Shown here: in pieces, positions 22,689 to 30,738 of the stretch
Layout of the letters: each line of letters begins with the position of its first letter
How positions within the stretch are numbered: the first letter of the stretch is position 1
From: Candidatus Moraniibacteriota bacterium
GTDB taxonomy: Bacteria > Patescibacteriota > Minisyncoccia > Moranbacterales > UBA1568
Reading direction: 5' to 3'
Assembly: GCA_008012175.1 (NCBI GenBank)
Contig: SSEF01000025.1
Coordinates: 1 to 38,891 of the forward strand
Length of the DNA: 38,891 nt
Made by a program: the position numbers and the translations under genes
Notes under the pieces: generated by a model
What the model was told of the DNA's origin: nothing
Seen by the model: the letters and a program-made list of their open reading frames with translations, nothing else
The model's database searches: none

Positions 22689-23636
22689 GTGGCGACATTC
22701 AATGAAAAGCTGCAAGCGAAGTGGGATGAAGGGAAGTTCGTCTGCGTCGGGCTTGATAGCGAGCTCGGCAAGATTCCGAAGTCGGCACGAGCGGTCATCG
22801 AAGAAGATCTGTCCGATATGGATCGGTTCGATGCCAGGGTGCTGTACACGATGGTCAACTTCAACAAGCGGATAGTGGATGCGACTCAGCACCTCGTCTG
22901 TGCCTACAAGCTGAACGCTGCGTTCTACGAAGCAGAGGGGAATATCGGTCTGGAAGTTTTGCGGGAGACCATTCTCTATATCAATCAGATCGCACCGCAT
23001 GTGCCGGTGATTCTTGATGCCAAGCGTGCTGATATCAGCAACACCAATGTCGGTTACGCAGAGATGGCTTTCAATTACTGCAAGGCGGACGCAATCACGG
23101 TACATCCATATCTCGGCCGAGAAACTTTGCAACCATTTCTTGATCAGAAGGACAAGGGTGTTATCGTGCTCTGCCGTACGTCGAACAAGGGTGGCGGCGA
23201 GTTCCAGGATTGCAAGATTCAACTCCCCACTTTGTATCCAGGGGGTAAGCATGAAGAGTTTCTCCAATTTGAACGGAGAATTGGCTATCAACTGTCCGAA
23301 ACCTGTGTTCCGTTGTATCAGTACGTCGCTTTTCGTGTTGCCGAGCATTGGAACACGAGCGGCAACTGTGCGCTCGTCGTCGGTGCCACGTATCCGGAAG
23401 AACTCGCGCAGGTGCGGCGGATCGTCGGTGATATGCCGATCCTCATCCCGGGCATCGGGGCGCAGGGCGGCGACGTCGAAGCGACCGTGAAGGCCGGTAT
23501 GGATAGTCGCGGCCAGGGAATGATCATCAATTCCTCGCGCGGCATCATTTTCGCGTCGGACGGCCCGGACTTTGCCGAAGCCGCCCGACGCGAGACTCTG
23601 AAGCTTCACAACCTCATCAACCAGTATCGCAACTGA
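22689..23636 (+). CDS. pyrF: Orotidine 5'-phosphate decarboxylase
   Basis: 315 residues from GTG 22689, chosen because AAGGAAGG lies a few bases upstream and family homology begins at FNEKLQAKWDEGKFVCVGLD. The catalytic block is VILDAKRADISNTNVGYA, containing the D-x-K-x-x-D signature; PILIPGIGAQGGDVEATV forms the phosphate-binding region. The enzyme makes UMP from OMP, last step of de novo pyrimidine synthesis. Length and the inserts fit the group-2 (longer) PyrF. No other pyr gene is nearby; isolated pyrF genes with salvage roles are known in reduced genomes. Its own promoter, strong ribosome-binding site and position next to a tRNA scar allow for acquisition by transfer. Confidence 0.93.
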   Translation: MATFNEKLQAKWDEGKFVCVGLDSELGKIPKSARAVIEEDLSDMDRFDARVLYTMVNFNKRIVDATQHLVCAYKLNAAFYEAEGNIGLEVLRETILYINQIAPHVPVILDAKRADISNTNVGYAEMAFNYCKADAITVHPYLGRETLQPFLDQKDKGVIVLCRTSNKGGGEFQDCKIQLPTLYPGGKHEEFLQFERRIGYQLSETCVPLYQYVAFRVAEHWNTSGNCALVVGATYPEELAQVRRIVGDMPILIPGIGAQGGDVEATVKAGMDSRGQGMIINSSRGIIFASDGPDFAEAARRETLKLHNLINQYRN

Positions 23637-23648
23637 AAGGAGAGGGTC

Positions 23649-24128
23649 ATGGATAAACATGCGCTTGCACGAAGCAATCATCTTTTTTTCTACGTCGAAC
23701 TGACGCAAGGCTGTCTCTTAACGGAGGCGTTTGAAGAAGCATGTCGTGCCGGAGCGCGGGAGGCGGCATACCGGAAGAAATATCCGGAGCCCGATATGCT
23801 CTATGACGGATGGCAACAAGCCCCGTTTGTGTGTCGGAACGGCGAACTCGGATACCTCCGATTTTCCGACGATACCGCGCAGCTGTTCATGGAGAAGCAG
23901 GTGGACGCCTTCTTGCTGGCATCGAGGATCCCGTCATCCATCCAGGGCGAATACAACGAACGGTGCGAGTTCGTCTTGGATGGCGGTCTCCGGGTCACAT
24001 TCAAGATCGTCGACTACGAAGGTGGCATTGACGACCACGGATGCGTGGAAATCAAAGACCCTGTCCTTGATTGCCCGACAGATGACATTCCGTTTGGACG
24101 CAGGGTGGAGATGACCATTAGCGTCTAA
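23649..24128 (+). CDS. Hypothetical 159-residue protein downstream of pyrF
   Basis: ATG at 23649 with AAAGGAGAGGG just upstream, 12 bp after the pyrF stop, hence the same transcript. A mixed alpha/beta soluble protein: EEACRAGAREAAYRKKYPEP, then APFVCRNGELGYLRFSDD, LQVTFKIVD-like (LRVTFKIVDYEGGIDDHG). No membrane segment, signal or recognisable catalytic motif. The family is not recognised. Strong ribosome-binding site and unclear affiliation resemble the other accessory genes in the window. Confidence 0.75.
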   Translation: MDKHALARSNHLFFYVELTQGCLLTEAFEEACRAGAREAAYRKKYPEPDMLYDGWQQAPFVCRNGELGYLRFSDDTAQLFMEKQVDAFLLASRIPSSIQGEYNERCEFVLDGGLRVTFKIVDYEGGIDDHGCVEIKDPVLDCPTDDIPFGRRVEMTISV

Positions 24129-24165
24129 TCGAACATCTGATGCCATCACGCCGCACGAACTTTCA

Positions 24166-24205
24166 GCTCGCATTGTTACGCGTAAGCGTCGCAGGCGGGC
24201 TTTTT
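24166..24205 (+). terminator. Terminator of the pyrF unit
   Basis: GCTCGC (24166-24171) pairs with GCGGGC (24195-24200) with one G-U pair, followed by TTTTTCTTTT. The palindrome TTACGCGTAA (24176-24185) fills the loop. Confidence 0.6.
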
Positions 24206-24211
24206 CTTTTG

Positions 24212-24220
24212 TGCTAAAAT
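24212..24220 (+). promoter_or_regulatory. Extended -10 promoter of the exonuclease gene
   Basis: TGCTAAAAT at 24212-24220 is an extended -10 (TG-N-TAAAAT) without a recognisable -35. It begins right after the pyrF terminator T-run. The same TTTTGTGCTAAAAT string occurs at 37676-37688 right after the 16S unit terminator. Confidence 0.6.
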
Positions 24221-24247
24221 CTACTCATTATCAGCTGCTTACTGCCT

Positions 24248-24967
24248 ATGCCCACGCTCATCTTCGATATCGAAACCGTCGGCGAAGACTTCTCCGCGCT
24301 CGATGAAACGACGAAGGAAAGCCTGACGCGCTGGATCAGGCGCGAATCAAATGACGATGAAGCGTATCAGGTAGCGCTCCGGGACCTGGAGGACGGACTT
24401 GGGTTTTCGCCGCTGACCGGGCAGATCGTTGCCATCGGCGTCCTTGATGCCGAACGGAAGAAATCCGCTGTCTACTATCAGCCCGCCAATGCGAGTGATA
24501 CCGACTTCGAGGAGGACGACTGCAAGTTCGAAGCGCTCTCGGAAAAGGCGATGCTTGCCAAGTTTTGGGATATCGCGACCAAGTATGATACTTTTGTCAC
24601 GTTCAACGGGCGGCAGTTCGATGTCCCCTTCCTCATGGTGCGCTCGGCCATTCATGGCGTGAAGCCCTCAAAAAACCTCCTGGCTAACCGCTATCTCTCC
24701 TATCAGCCATGGAATGCGAAGCATGTTGACCTCCTTGATCAGCTGTCGTTCTATGGGGCGATGCGACGGAAGGGGAGTCTGCATCTCTGGACGCGCGCGT
24801 TCGGTATTGAAAGTCCCAAGGCGCAGGGCGTGACCGGTGACGATGTGCGTGGGCTTTTCAAGGAAGGACGGTACAAAGAGATCGCCCGTTACAATGCGCG
24901 CGATCTCGTCGCAACCCTTGCCTTGTATGATCGCTACCAGACGTACCTCGTCTTTCCGGAGAAATGA
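24248..24967 (+). CDS. Predicted 3'-5' exonuclease, PolB-type DEDDy family
   Basis: 239 residues, RNase-H-like fold. Exo I is TLIFDIETVG (D and E), Exo II is FVTFNGRQFDVPFL (D), and Exo III is RYNARDLVAT with the Y-x3-D spacing of the DEDDy class. It has no polymerase domain, matching the stand-alone PolB-like exonuclease family. It probably trims DNA or RNA 3' ends with two metal ions; the in vivo substrate is unknown. The last bases form ATGA with a 44-codon frame downstream. No Shine-Dalgarno is seen before the ATG. Confidence 0.88.
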   Translation: MPTLIFDIETVGEDFSALDETTKESLTRWIRRESNDDEAYQVALRDLEDGLGFSPLTGQIVAIGVLDAERKKSAVYYQPANASDTDFEEDDCKFEALSEKAMLAKFWDIATKYDTFVTFNGRQFDVPFLMVRSAIHGVKPSKNLLANRYLSYQPWNAKHVDLLDQLSFYGAMRRKGSLHLWTRAFGIESPKAQGVTGDDVRGLFKEGRYKEIARYNARDLVATLALYDRYQTYLVFPEK

Positions 24968-25098
24968 ACCCCTTTTTACCGGATACATTCCTGTCCTTGG
25001 AAGAGAAGCCGTCGAGTGTGCTAGAAAAATATCCCCCGAACGCGTATCGGTTGCTACGGGGAGGGCATGGATACCGTGATATCGCTTTTGAAAGATAG
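24964..25098 (+). CDS. Possible coupled small protein, 44 residues
   Basis: The ATG at 24964 overlaps the exonuclease stop as ATGA, the same coupling seen after rmuC. The frame runs MNPFLPDTFLSLEEKP to YRDIAFER and a TAG. No membrane segment or motif. The gap would otherwise be 200 bp long without a gene. Only the overlap supports it; it could be chance. Confidence 0.4.
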   Translation: MNPFLPDTFLSLEEKPSSVLEKYPPNAYRLLRGGHGYRDIAFER

Positions 25099-25123
25099 TC
25101 AGTTTTTTGATGAAGCCTGGCTC

Positions 25124-25152
25124 TTGAACCGAACTGATAATAATGGTACAAA
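25124..25152 (+). promoter_or_regulatory. Possible promoter of the polyprenyl synthase gene
   Basis: TTGAAC at 25124-25129, 17-bp spacer, TACAAA at 25147-25152. The spacing is right and the -10 weak. The start would be near 25159, about 20 nt before the ATG at 25180. Confidence 0.45.
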
Positions 25153-25179
25153 TGACGGGCGTATTTTTTGAGAATCAAC

Positions 25180-26256
25180 ATGGATATTCAAAGGGCATTG
25201 AAGGACTTCAAGGCGCAGCTCGATCCCAGGATCGCTGCGTATTTTGAAGAGGTCCTTAGGGACGCGAGAAAAGAAGATGATCTCATCTGTCAGGCTCTTG
25301 AGCATGTGAAAAAAATGACTTTGGCCGGTGGGAAGCGTCTTCGTCCGGCATTCATGCGTTACGGTTATCTTGCGGCCGGTGGCACAGATCGTGAGCGGAT
25401 CCTTGACACGGCGGTCGCCGTGGAGCTTATCCACATGTTTCTCCTCATTCACGATGACATCATTGACCGTGATGCGCTCCGACACGGAGAACCGACCCTG
25501 CATGAGCGTTATCGTGCATGGGGAAAGAGATACCTGAATCTCGAGAGCCCCGAGCATTTCGGGGATTCGATAGCCCTTATCGTCGGCGATATGCTGTTCG
25601 CTTTGGGGAATGATATCATCTTTACTTCGGGTTTCCCTGAGAAGAATATCTACGCAGCGCTTTCTCGTATGCAGCGAATCGTATCACACACGGTCGTTGG
25701 CCAGGCCCGTGATATCTATATTGAATACAAGGGGAAGGCGACACAGGCCGAGATTCTCAGCATGTACGAGAAGAAAACCGCCCGATATACAGTCGAGGGC
25801 CCGCTCCATCTGGGAGCCCTCCTTGCCGGTGGAACGCCAGAACTTGCAGCCGAGCTTTCTCGTTATGCGATCCCAATCGGTATCGCCTTTCAGATCCAGG
25901 ACGATATCCTCGGTATCTATGGCGATGAAGATCGGATTGGCAAGCCGGTCGGATCGGATATCCGCGAAGGGAAGATCACGCTTCTTGTTTCGCATGCTTT
26001 TAACCATGCCGATCGAGCGACCAGGAAGGAACTCGATCATATCCTCAAGAAAGGCCAGACGCTTACCCGGCATGATATTGACCAGTTTCGCCGTATTATC
26101 CGCAAGACCGGAGCGCTTGCAGCAGCGAAGGAGCTCGCCTTTCGTTCGATTGAAGACGGGAAGCGGGCGCTTGCCGGCATGCAAACTTCGATTGCACCGG
26201 AGGCTCGGGAGTTCCTGGAAGGGGTAGCTGATTATATGGCCAAACGCGAATATTGA
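25180..26256 (+). CDS. Polyprenyl (geranylgeranyl/farnesyl) diphosphate synthase
   Basis: 358 residues from ATG 25180; a TTG four codons earlier is the alternative. Family blocks: AGGKRLRPAFM, the first Asp-rich motif HDDIIDRDALRHG (DDxxD) and the second, FQIQDDILGIYGDE. Phe lies five residues before the first motif, which in this family tends to limit product length to C15-C20. The enzyme condenses isopentenyl diphosphate with allylic diphosphates. uppS follows 16 bp downstream, so together they can supply the undecaprenyl carrier used by the WecA-like transferase at 12848. No MEP or mevalonate genes are in the window. Confidence 0.93.
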   Translation: MDIQRALKDFKAQLDPRIAAYFEEVLRDARKEDDLICQALEHVKKMTLAGGKRLRPAFMRYGYLAAGGTDRERILDTAVAVELIHMFLLIHDDIIDRDALRHGEPTLHERYRAWGKRYLNLESPEHFGDSIALIVGDMLFALGNDIIFTSGFPEKNIYAALSRMQRIVSHTVVGQARDIYIEYKGKATQAEILSMYEKKTARYTVEGPLHLGALLAGGTPELAAELSRYAIPIGIAFQIQDDILGIYGDEDRIGKPVGSDIREGKITLLVSHAFNHADRATRKELDHILKKGQTLTRHDIDQFRRIIRKTGALAAAKELAFRSIEDGKRALAGMQTSIAPEAREFLEGVADYMAKREY

Positions 26257-26272
26257 TGTCAGAATCTCTCTT

Positions 26273-26989
26273 ATGAGCGAACTTGATAAAAAATTTCTTC
26301 CGCGGCATGTCGCGATCATCCCTGATGGTAATCGCCGCTGGGCGAAGGCCCATGGCCTTGAAGGCTGGGAGGGCCACGAAGAGGGTGCGAAGCGGATTGA
26401 GGAAATCGTCCGCGAGGCTCGAGAAATTGGAGTTTCCGAGATCTCGTTTTGGGGATCGTCACTCGAGAACCTCACGAAGCGTCCAATGAAAGAACGGCAG
26501 GAGCTTTTACGAATCTACGCTACCTATTTTGAGAAGCTCATGAATGAGGAGAGTCTTCATACCGATGCGGTGCGTGTCCGTTGCATTGGCCGTTGGGAGG
26601 ATCAGTTCCCAGATCGGCTCAAAGACATCCTTCATCGTGGTATCGAAGCGACCAAGCACTACGATCGGCATTTCCTAAATTTTTTCCTTGCCTACAGCGG
26701 GGATGACGATATGCTCCAGGCGGTGAAACGGATCGCGGGCGAAGGGTTAGCGCCTGGGATGGTGACGAGTCAGGTCTTGAAAAAGCATCTCATGACAGCC
26801 GAGCTCCCGGACGTCGACCTTCTCATCCGGACGGGGAATGATCCTCATCTTTCTGCTGGATTCATGATGTGGGAGACGCGAGACGCCCAGCTCTCTTTTC
26901 CGGCGCTGCACTTTCCGGATTATGGCCCCGAAGCTTTTCGCGCTTCTTTGGCTGAATATGCGGAGCGCGAACGGCGCTTTGGGAAATAG
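26273..26989 (+). CDS. uppS: Isoprenyl transferase (undecaprenyl diphosphate synthase, UppS family)
   Basis: 238 residues. The cis-prenyltransferase hallmarks are HVAIIPDGNRRWAKAHG (catalytic Asp and the GNRRW motif), the SFWGSSLENLTKRP block and DLLIRTGNDPHLSAGFMMWE; the last differs from the more common RTGGE-x-RLSNFLLWQ, a divergent active-site edge. The enzyme adds isopentenyl units in cis to farnesyl diphosphate to make the C55 carrier lipid for wall and surface polymers. Co-transcribed with the trans-polyprenyl synthase. No clear Shine-Dalgarno before ATG 26273. Confidence 0.93.
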   Translation: MSELDKKFLPRHVAIIPDGNRRWAKAHGLEGWEGHEEGAKRIEEIVREAREIGVSEISFWGSSLENLTKRPMKERQELLRIYATYFEKLMNEESLHTDAVRVRCIGRWEDQFPDRLKDILHRGIEATKHYDRHFLNFFLAYSGDDDMLQAVKRIAGEGLAPGMVTSQVLKKHLMTAELPDVDLLIRTGNDPHLSAGFMMWETRDAQLSFPALHFPDYGPEAFRASLAEYAERERRFGK

Positions 26990-27050
26990 GCATTTTTTGA
27001 CCAAAGCACGTTTTAGCGCCTCACCTCTTGGCGGGCTTTCCCGGGGCTTG

Positions 27051-27079
27051 TTGACAACATTTTTCCTTTCCAGTACACT
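27051..27079 (+). promoter_or_regulatory. Promoter of the infA-rpsI operon
   Basis: TTGACA at 27051-27056, 17-bp spacer, TACACT at 27074-27079. Transcription from about 27086 gives a 138-nt leader before infA, which includes a GCAC/GTGC hairpin. It may hold a ribosomal-protein autoregulation site. Confidence 0.85.
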
Positions 27080-27223
27080 GTGAGCACATTTGAAAAGTGC
27101 ATACGGATCCCGTGAGAGAGGGCATACTGAGGTGACGCAGGACTGAGGAACGCGCGGATTGATACAACCATCTCTCTTTTTGTGTTGGCAAAGTATTTGC
27201 TCTTGCTGGATCTGGTGCAATAT

Positions 27224-27448
27224 ATGGGAAATAACAAAGAACTCATCCGTTTCGAGGGGGAAGTCATAGAGTCTCTCCCGAATACCACCTTCAAAGTCCG
27301 TCTCGATAACGGGCATGAGGTGCTCGCTCATATTTCGGGCAAGATGCGAGTGCACTACATCCGCCTCCTTCCGGGAGATCGCGTCATCGTCGATATGAGC
27401 CCGTATGATCTCACCAAGGGACGGATTGTCCAGCGTTTGAAAGTCTGA
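27224..27448 (+). CDS. infA: Translation initiation factor IF-1
   Basis: 74 residues, S1/OB fold. ATG 27224 gives the normal length; family features are [40 protein letters not shown] and [21 protein letters not shown]-1 binds the 30S A site during initiation. First gene of the operon, with rpmJ 11 bp downstream, the classic infA-rpmJ order. Confidence 0.97.
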   Translation: MGNNKELIRFEGEVIESLPNTTFKVRLDNGHEVLAHISGKMRVHYIRLLPGDRVIVDMSPYDLTKGRIVQRLKV

Positions 27449-27459
27449 TACTGCATTTT

Positions 27460-27573
27460 ATGAAAGTTCGCGCCTCCGTAAAGAAGATCTGTGCCCATTG
27501 CAAGATTGTACGCCGCCACCGCGTCGTTCATGTCGTATGCAAAACTCCAAAGCACAAACAGCGTCAAGGATAA
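27460..27573 (+). CDS. rpmJ: 50S ribosomal protein L36
   Basis: 37 residues: [19 protein letters not shown] and ending [11 protein letters not shown]. The zinc ligands C-x2-C, C and H are all present (CAHC, VC, KH). It is the smallest protein of the large subunit. Between infA and rpsM with 11 and 6 bp gaps. Too short for most gene-length cutoffs, but unambiguous. Confidence 0.97.
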   Translation: MKVRASVKKICAHCKIVRRHRVVHVVCKTPKHKQRQG

Positions 27574-27579
27574 AAACCT

Positions 27580-27969
27580 ATGCTCCGTATCGCCAGTGTC
27601 AACCTGCCAGACAATAAGCGCATTGAAATTGCGCTCACGTATCTGTATGGGATCGGCCGTCCAACGAGCCGCAAGATTCTCGAGTCCCTCAGTATCAATC
27701 TCGATACCCGAACCAAGGATCTTTCGGAAAAGGATGCCAATCGTCTCCGTGAGACTATCGAGAAGAGCCACCGTATCGAAGGTGAGCTCCGTCATCAGGT
27801 GAAGATGAATATCAAGCGCCTGAAGGAAATCGGTAGTTATCGTGGTGTCCGTCACGCCAAGAGCCTTCCGGTTCGCGGCCAGCGCACGAAGACTAATACT
27901 CGCACCGTCCGTGGAAACGTGAGAAAGACGATGGGCAGCGGCCGCAAAAAGTCAGACGCTAAGACCTAG
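27580..27969 (+). CDS. rpsM: 30S ribosomal protein S13
   Basis: 129 residues. Blocks: [55 protein letters not shown] and the Arg/Lys-rich tail. S13 sits in the 30S head and contacts the P-site tRNA and the 50S. AAGGAT lies eight bases before the ATG, one of two ribosomal genes here with that form. Confidence 0.98.
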   Translation: MLRIASVNLPDNKRIEIALTYLYGIGRPTSRKILESLSINLDTRTKDLSEKDANRLRETIEKSHRIEGELRHQVKMNIKRLKEIGSYRGVRHAKSLPVRGQRTKTNTRTVRGNVRKTMGSGRKKSDAKT

Positions 27970-27976
27970 AAGAACT

Positions 27977-28417
27977 ATGGCAGAAGAGATCATAACTGAG
28001 GATGCAAAGATGGACGCGCCGGCCGTTGAGGAGACGGATGCTAAGAAGCGCGTGAAAAAATCCAAGAGGCTCATTCAAAAGGGTCGTGCGAGCATCCAGT
28101 GCACCTACAACAATACCATCGTGACCCTCGCCGACATGAACGGCGGGGTGCTCGCCTGGTCGAGCTCTGGCCATCTCGGGTTCAAAGGCGCTAAAAAGTC
28201 GACGCCGTATGCCGCGACCCAGGTTGTCGCCGAAGTTTCCGAGAAGGTGAAGAAGTACGGCCTCCAGGACCTCGAGGTATTCGTAAAGGGTGTTGGAAAT
28301 GGGCGGGAGGCATCGATCAGGGCACTTGCGAACAACGGGTTCAACCTGGTCTCTATCAAAGACATCACCCCAGTTCCGCATAATGGCTGCCGCCCGCGCC
28401 GTCCGCGCCGAATCTAA
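27977..28417 (+). CDS. rpsK: 30S ribosomal protein S11
   Basis: 146 residues. The core has CTYNNTIVTLADMNGG, SSGHLGFKGAKKSTPYAA and PVPHNGCRPRRPRRI. An acidic/basic N-terminal extension of about 35 residues (EEIITEDAKMDAPAVEETD) is longer than usual. S11 lies in the platform close to the anti-Shine-Dalgarno helix, of interest given the altered 16S tail. Confidence 0.98.
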   Translation: MAEEIITEDAKMDAPAVEETDAKKRVKKSKRLIQKGRASIQCTYNNTIVTLADMNGGVLAWSSSGHLGFKGAKKSTPYAATQVVAEVSEKVKKYGLQDLEVFVKGVGNGREASIRALANNGFNLVSIKDITPVPHNGCRPRRPRRI

Positions 28418-28432
28418 ACTGACCGAAACGCT

Positions 28433-29065
28433 ATGGCTAATACAATCGACTCCAAATGCAAACTCTGTCGCCGGGCTGGCGAAAAGCTCTTTCTTAAGGG
28501 TGATCGCTGTTTGTCGCCGAAGTGTGCCATGGTGCGCCGCCCGTACGCTCCTGGCGTGCATGGCCAGAACCCGTCGCGTGGCCGGAGTGAGTTTGGCCGC
28601 CAGCTCTCGATGAAGCAGAAGATCAAGCGAATCTATGGCGTCATGGAGCGTCAATTTCGCCATCATTTTGAAGAGAGTAAGCTGCGTCAGGGAGCGACCG
28701 GCGATCTTTTGCTCCAGCGTCTCGAGTGCCGATTGGACAACGTGGTGTATCGCCTCGGTTTTGCCGCATCGCGTGTTGCAGCTCGTCAGCTCGTTGGCCA
28801 TAAATTTTTCACGGTGAACGGCAAGCGGATGAATATTCCGTCCTATGAGGTGAAGATTGGCGACGTGATCGCACTTAAAGGAATCAAGGAAAACAAGACT
28901 GTCACGAAGAACCGGATGGAAGTATTGAAGAACAAGAACGATGTGCCGCACTGGCTCGCGCTTGATGCTCCGAAGCTCGAAGGCAAGATCCTCGCGCTTC
29001 CGTCTCGCGAAGATGTCGGCATCTCGGTCGATGCCCAGATGGTCGTCGAGTATTATTCGAAATAA
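28433..29065 (+). CDS. rpsD: 30S ribosomal protein S4
   Basis: 210 residues. N-terminal zinc cysteines are kept (CKLCRRAGEKLFLKGDRC and SPKC), the C+ form of S4. The S4 RNA-binding domain is RLDNVVYRLGFAASRVAARQ, followed by VNGKRMNIPSYEVKIGDVI. S4 is a primary 16S-binding assembly protein. No Shine-Dalgarno is visible before the ATG. Confidence 0.98.
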   Translation: MANTIDSKCKLCRRAGEKLFLKGDRCLSPKCAMVRRPYAPGVHGQNPSRGRSEFGRQLSMKQKIKRIYGVMERQFRHHFEESKLRQGATGDLLLQRLECRLDNVVYRLGFAASRVAARQLVGHKFFTVNGKRMNIPSYEVKIGDVIALKGIKENKTVTKNRMEVLKNKNDVPHWLALDAPKLEGKILALPSREDVGISVDAQMVVEYYSK

Positions 29066-29108
29066 TTTCAACTGGTAATCTCGCTTGCTCCGGCAGGCGC
29101 CACATCAT

Positions 29109-29891
29109 ATGCAAAATATCACCGCACCGTACCAGCCGAACTACACAGAGCTGGGAAAGAATCACGGCAAGCTTGAAATCGGCGGCTGCTATCCCGGTTA
29201 TGGGGCGACTTTGGGCAATGCGCTTCGTCGGGTTCTGCTCTCCTCGCTTCCAGGCGCGGCGGCTCGTTCGGTGAAGCTCAAAGGCGTGTCCCATGAGTTT
29301 TCGACGATTCCTGGCGTCATGGAAGATGTCGTTCAGATCATTCTCAATATGAAGCAGGTCCGCTTCCGCTCGCATGCTGACGAGGCGGTTACCGTTACGG
29401 TGAAGGCAAAGGGTGAGGGTGTCGTCACAGCCTCAGCCATCAAGTGCCCGAGCTCGATCGAGGTTGTCAATGGTGATCAGGTCATCGCAACCCTGACTGA
29501 TAAGAAAGCCGAGTTTGAGATGGATATTATCGTCGATCGCGGCCTTGGCTATATTCCAGTAGAAGCCCGTGAAGAGGAAGAGCGCGAGATTGGCGAGATC
29601 GCGATTGATGCCATCTATACCCCGATCAAGCGCGTGAATTATGAAGTCGAGAACATGCGCGTCGGAAAGCGGACGGATTATGACAAGATCACACTCGAGA
29701 TCGTAACGGACGGTACGCTCACCCCGATGGAAGCTTTCAACCAGGCGGTAGCCATCCTTGTCGCTCAGTTCTCGGTCCTCTCAGCTGAAACCAAGACTGA
29801 AGAGGCAGCCTCCTCCTCGGTCGAGGCTGAAAAGGAGAAGAAGCCGGCCAAGAAAGCTAAGAAAGAAGCCGCTGAAGAGGCTGCGGAGTAA
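29109..29891 (+). CDS. rpoA: RNA polymerase alpha subunit lacking the C-terminal domain
   Basis: 260 residues from ATG 29109. The N-terminal assembly domain is complete: YGATLGNALRRVLLSSLPGAA, HEFSTIPGVMEDVVQIILN and GLGYIPVEAREEE, ending near residue 230 (QAVAILVAQFSVLSAE). The usual alpha-CTD with its helix-hairpin-helix DNA-binding fold is absent; in its place is a Lys/Glu/Ala tail of about 35 residues (EKEKKPAKKAKKEAAEEAA). Standard alpha is 310-330 residues. Loss of the CTD removes the contact for UP elements and many activators. The stop is clean, with rplQ 28 bp downstream, so a frameshift is unlikely. Confidence 0.95.
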   Translation: MQNITAPYQPNYTELGKNHGKLEIGGCYPGYGATLGNALRRVLLSSLPGAAARSVKLKGVSHEFSTIPGVMEDVVQIILNMKQVRFRSHADEAVTVTVKAKGEGVVTASAIKCPSSIEVVNGDQVIATLTDKKAEFEMDIIVDRGLGYIPVEAREEEEREIGEIAIDAIYTPIKRVNYEVENMRVGKRTDYDKITLEIVTDGTLTPMEAFNQAVAILVAQFSVLSAETKTEEAASSSVEAEKEKKPAKKAKKEAAEEAAE

Positions 29892-29919
29892 TTTTGAATC
29901 AGTTTTTTAGTCCAAGGAT

Positions 29920-30285
29920 ATGCAGCATCGGAACAAAGGTCGAATCCTCAGTCGAAAATCGGGCCCGCGGCGCGCTCTCTTGAAGACGCTTCTCGGGAGC
30001 CTTATCATGCGCGAGAAGGTTACGACGACCTTGGCCAAGGCCCGCGAAATGAAGAATCATATCGACCAGCTTGTGAACAAGGGCAAGCGCGCCGAGGCAA
30101 GCAAGGATCATCGTCAGGCAGAGCTCCGGCTTCTCCGTCAGCATCTCTCGCTCGAAGCGACTAAGAAGATCTCGAGCGATTTCGTGAAGCGTTTCGAGAC
30201 CAGAAAGAGCGGCTATACCCGTATCACCAAGCTGGAGCGTCGTCAGGGTGATGGGGCTGAGATGGCGGTCATTGAATTTGTCTAA
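29920..30285 (+). CDS. rplQ: 50S ribosomal protein L17
   Basis: 121 residues: MQHRNKGRILSRKSGPRRAL, LLGSLIMREKVTTTLAKARE and KLERRQGDGAEMAVIEFV. Follows rpoA as in most bacteria. AAGGAT immediately abuts the ATG, probably too close to act as a ribosome-binding site. Confidence 0.97.
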   Translation: MQHRNKGRILSRKSGPRRALLKTLLGSLIMREKVTTTLAKAREMKNHIDQLVNKGKRAEASKDHRQAELRLLRQHLSLEATKKISSDFVKRFETRKSGYTRITKLERRQGDGAEMAVIEFV

Positions 30286-30295
30286 GCTGTCTCCT

Positions 30296-30724
30296 ATGAA
30301 GAATACTGAAGCGACAATCAAGGGAAGGAAGGGAATCGTCCGCGCAACGCACCTCTTTGATGCACAAGGTCAGGTACTCGGTCGTCTCGCAACCGAGATC
30401 GTGAAGGTGCTCTCCGGCAAGGGGAAGACGACCTATGCACCGCATATCGATGCGGGCGATGTCGTCATCGTGACGAATACCGACGGCATCGAGGTCACTG
30501 GTAACAAGCGGAACGACAAAGTCTACCACCGTTTCTCTGGTTACCCGGGCGGTATCACATCCATTTCTTTCAAGGATCAGCGCGAGAAAGATTCGACTAA
30601 GCTCATCTGGCAGGCGGTCTACGGTATGCTTCCAAAAAATTCGCTCCGTGCCAAAATGCTTACGCGACTCCGTCTCTTCAAAGATGCCGAGTACGGCAAC
30701 CGGAAGATCGATGTGACTCACTAA
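30296..30724 (+). CDS. rplM: 50S ribosomal protein L13
   Basis: 142 residues from ATG 30296, the normal L13 length; the longer frame to 30248 overlaps rplQ and is not needed. Blocks: HLFDAQGQVLGRLATEIVK, YAPHIDAGDVVIVTNTDGI, KVYHRFSGYPGGI and VYGMLPKNSLRAKMLTRL. L13 assembles early on 23S. No Shine-Dalgarno visible. Paired with rpsI. Confidence 0.98.
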   Translation: MKNTEATIKGRKGIVRATHLFDAQGQVLGRLATEIVKVLSGKGKTTYAPHIDAGDVVIVTNTDGIEVTGNKRNDKVYHRFSGYPGGITSISFKDQREKDSTKLIWQAVYGMLPKNSLRAKMLTRLRLFKDAEYGNRKIDVTH

Positions 30725-30738
30725 TTTTCAAAACCGTT

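Noticed and set aside
22593-23708. 371-codon open frame on the minus strand opposite pyrF
   Set aside because: It is antisense to a gene with clear catalytic motifs, has no family features, and reflects the codon bias of pyrF.
27959-29071. 370-codon open frame on the minus strand opposite rpsK and rpsD
   Set aside because: Antisense to two certain ribosomal protein genes in a continuous operon; no promoter or ribosome-binding site.
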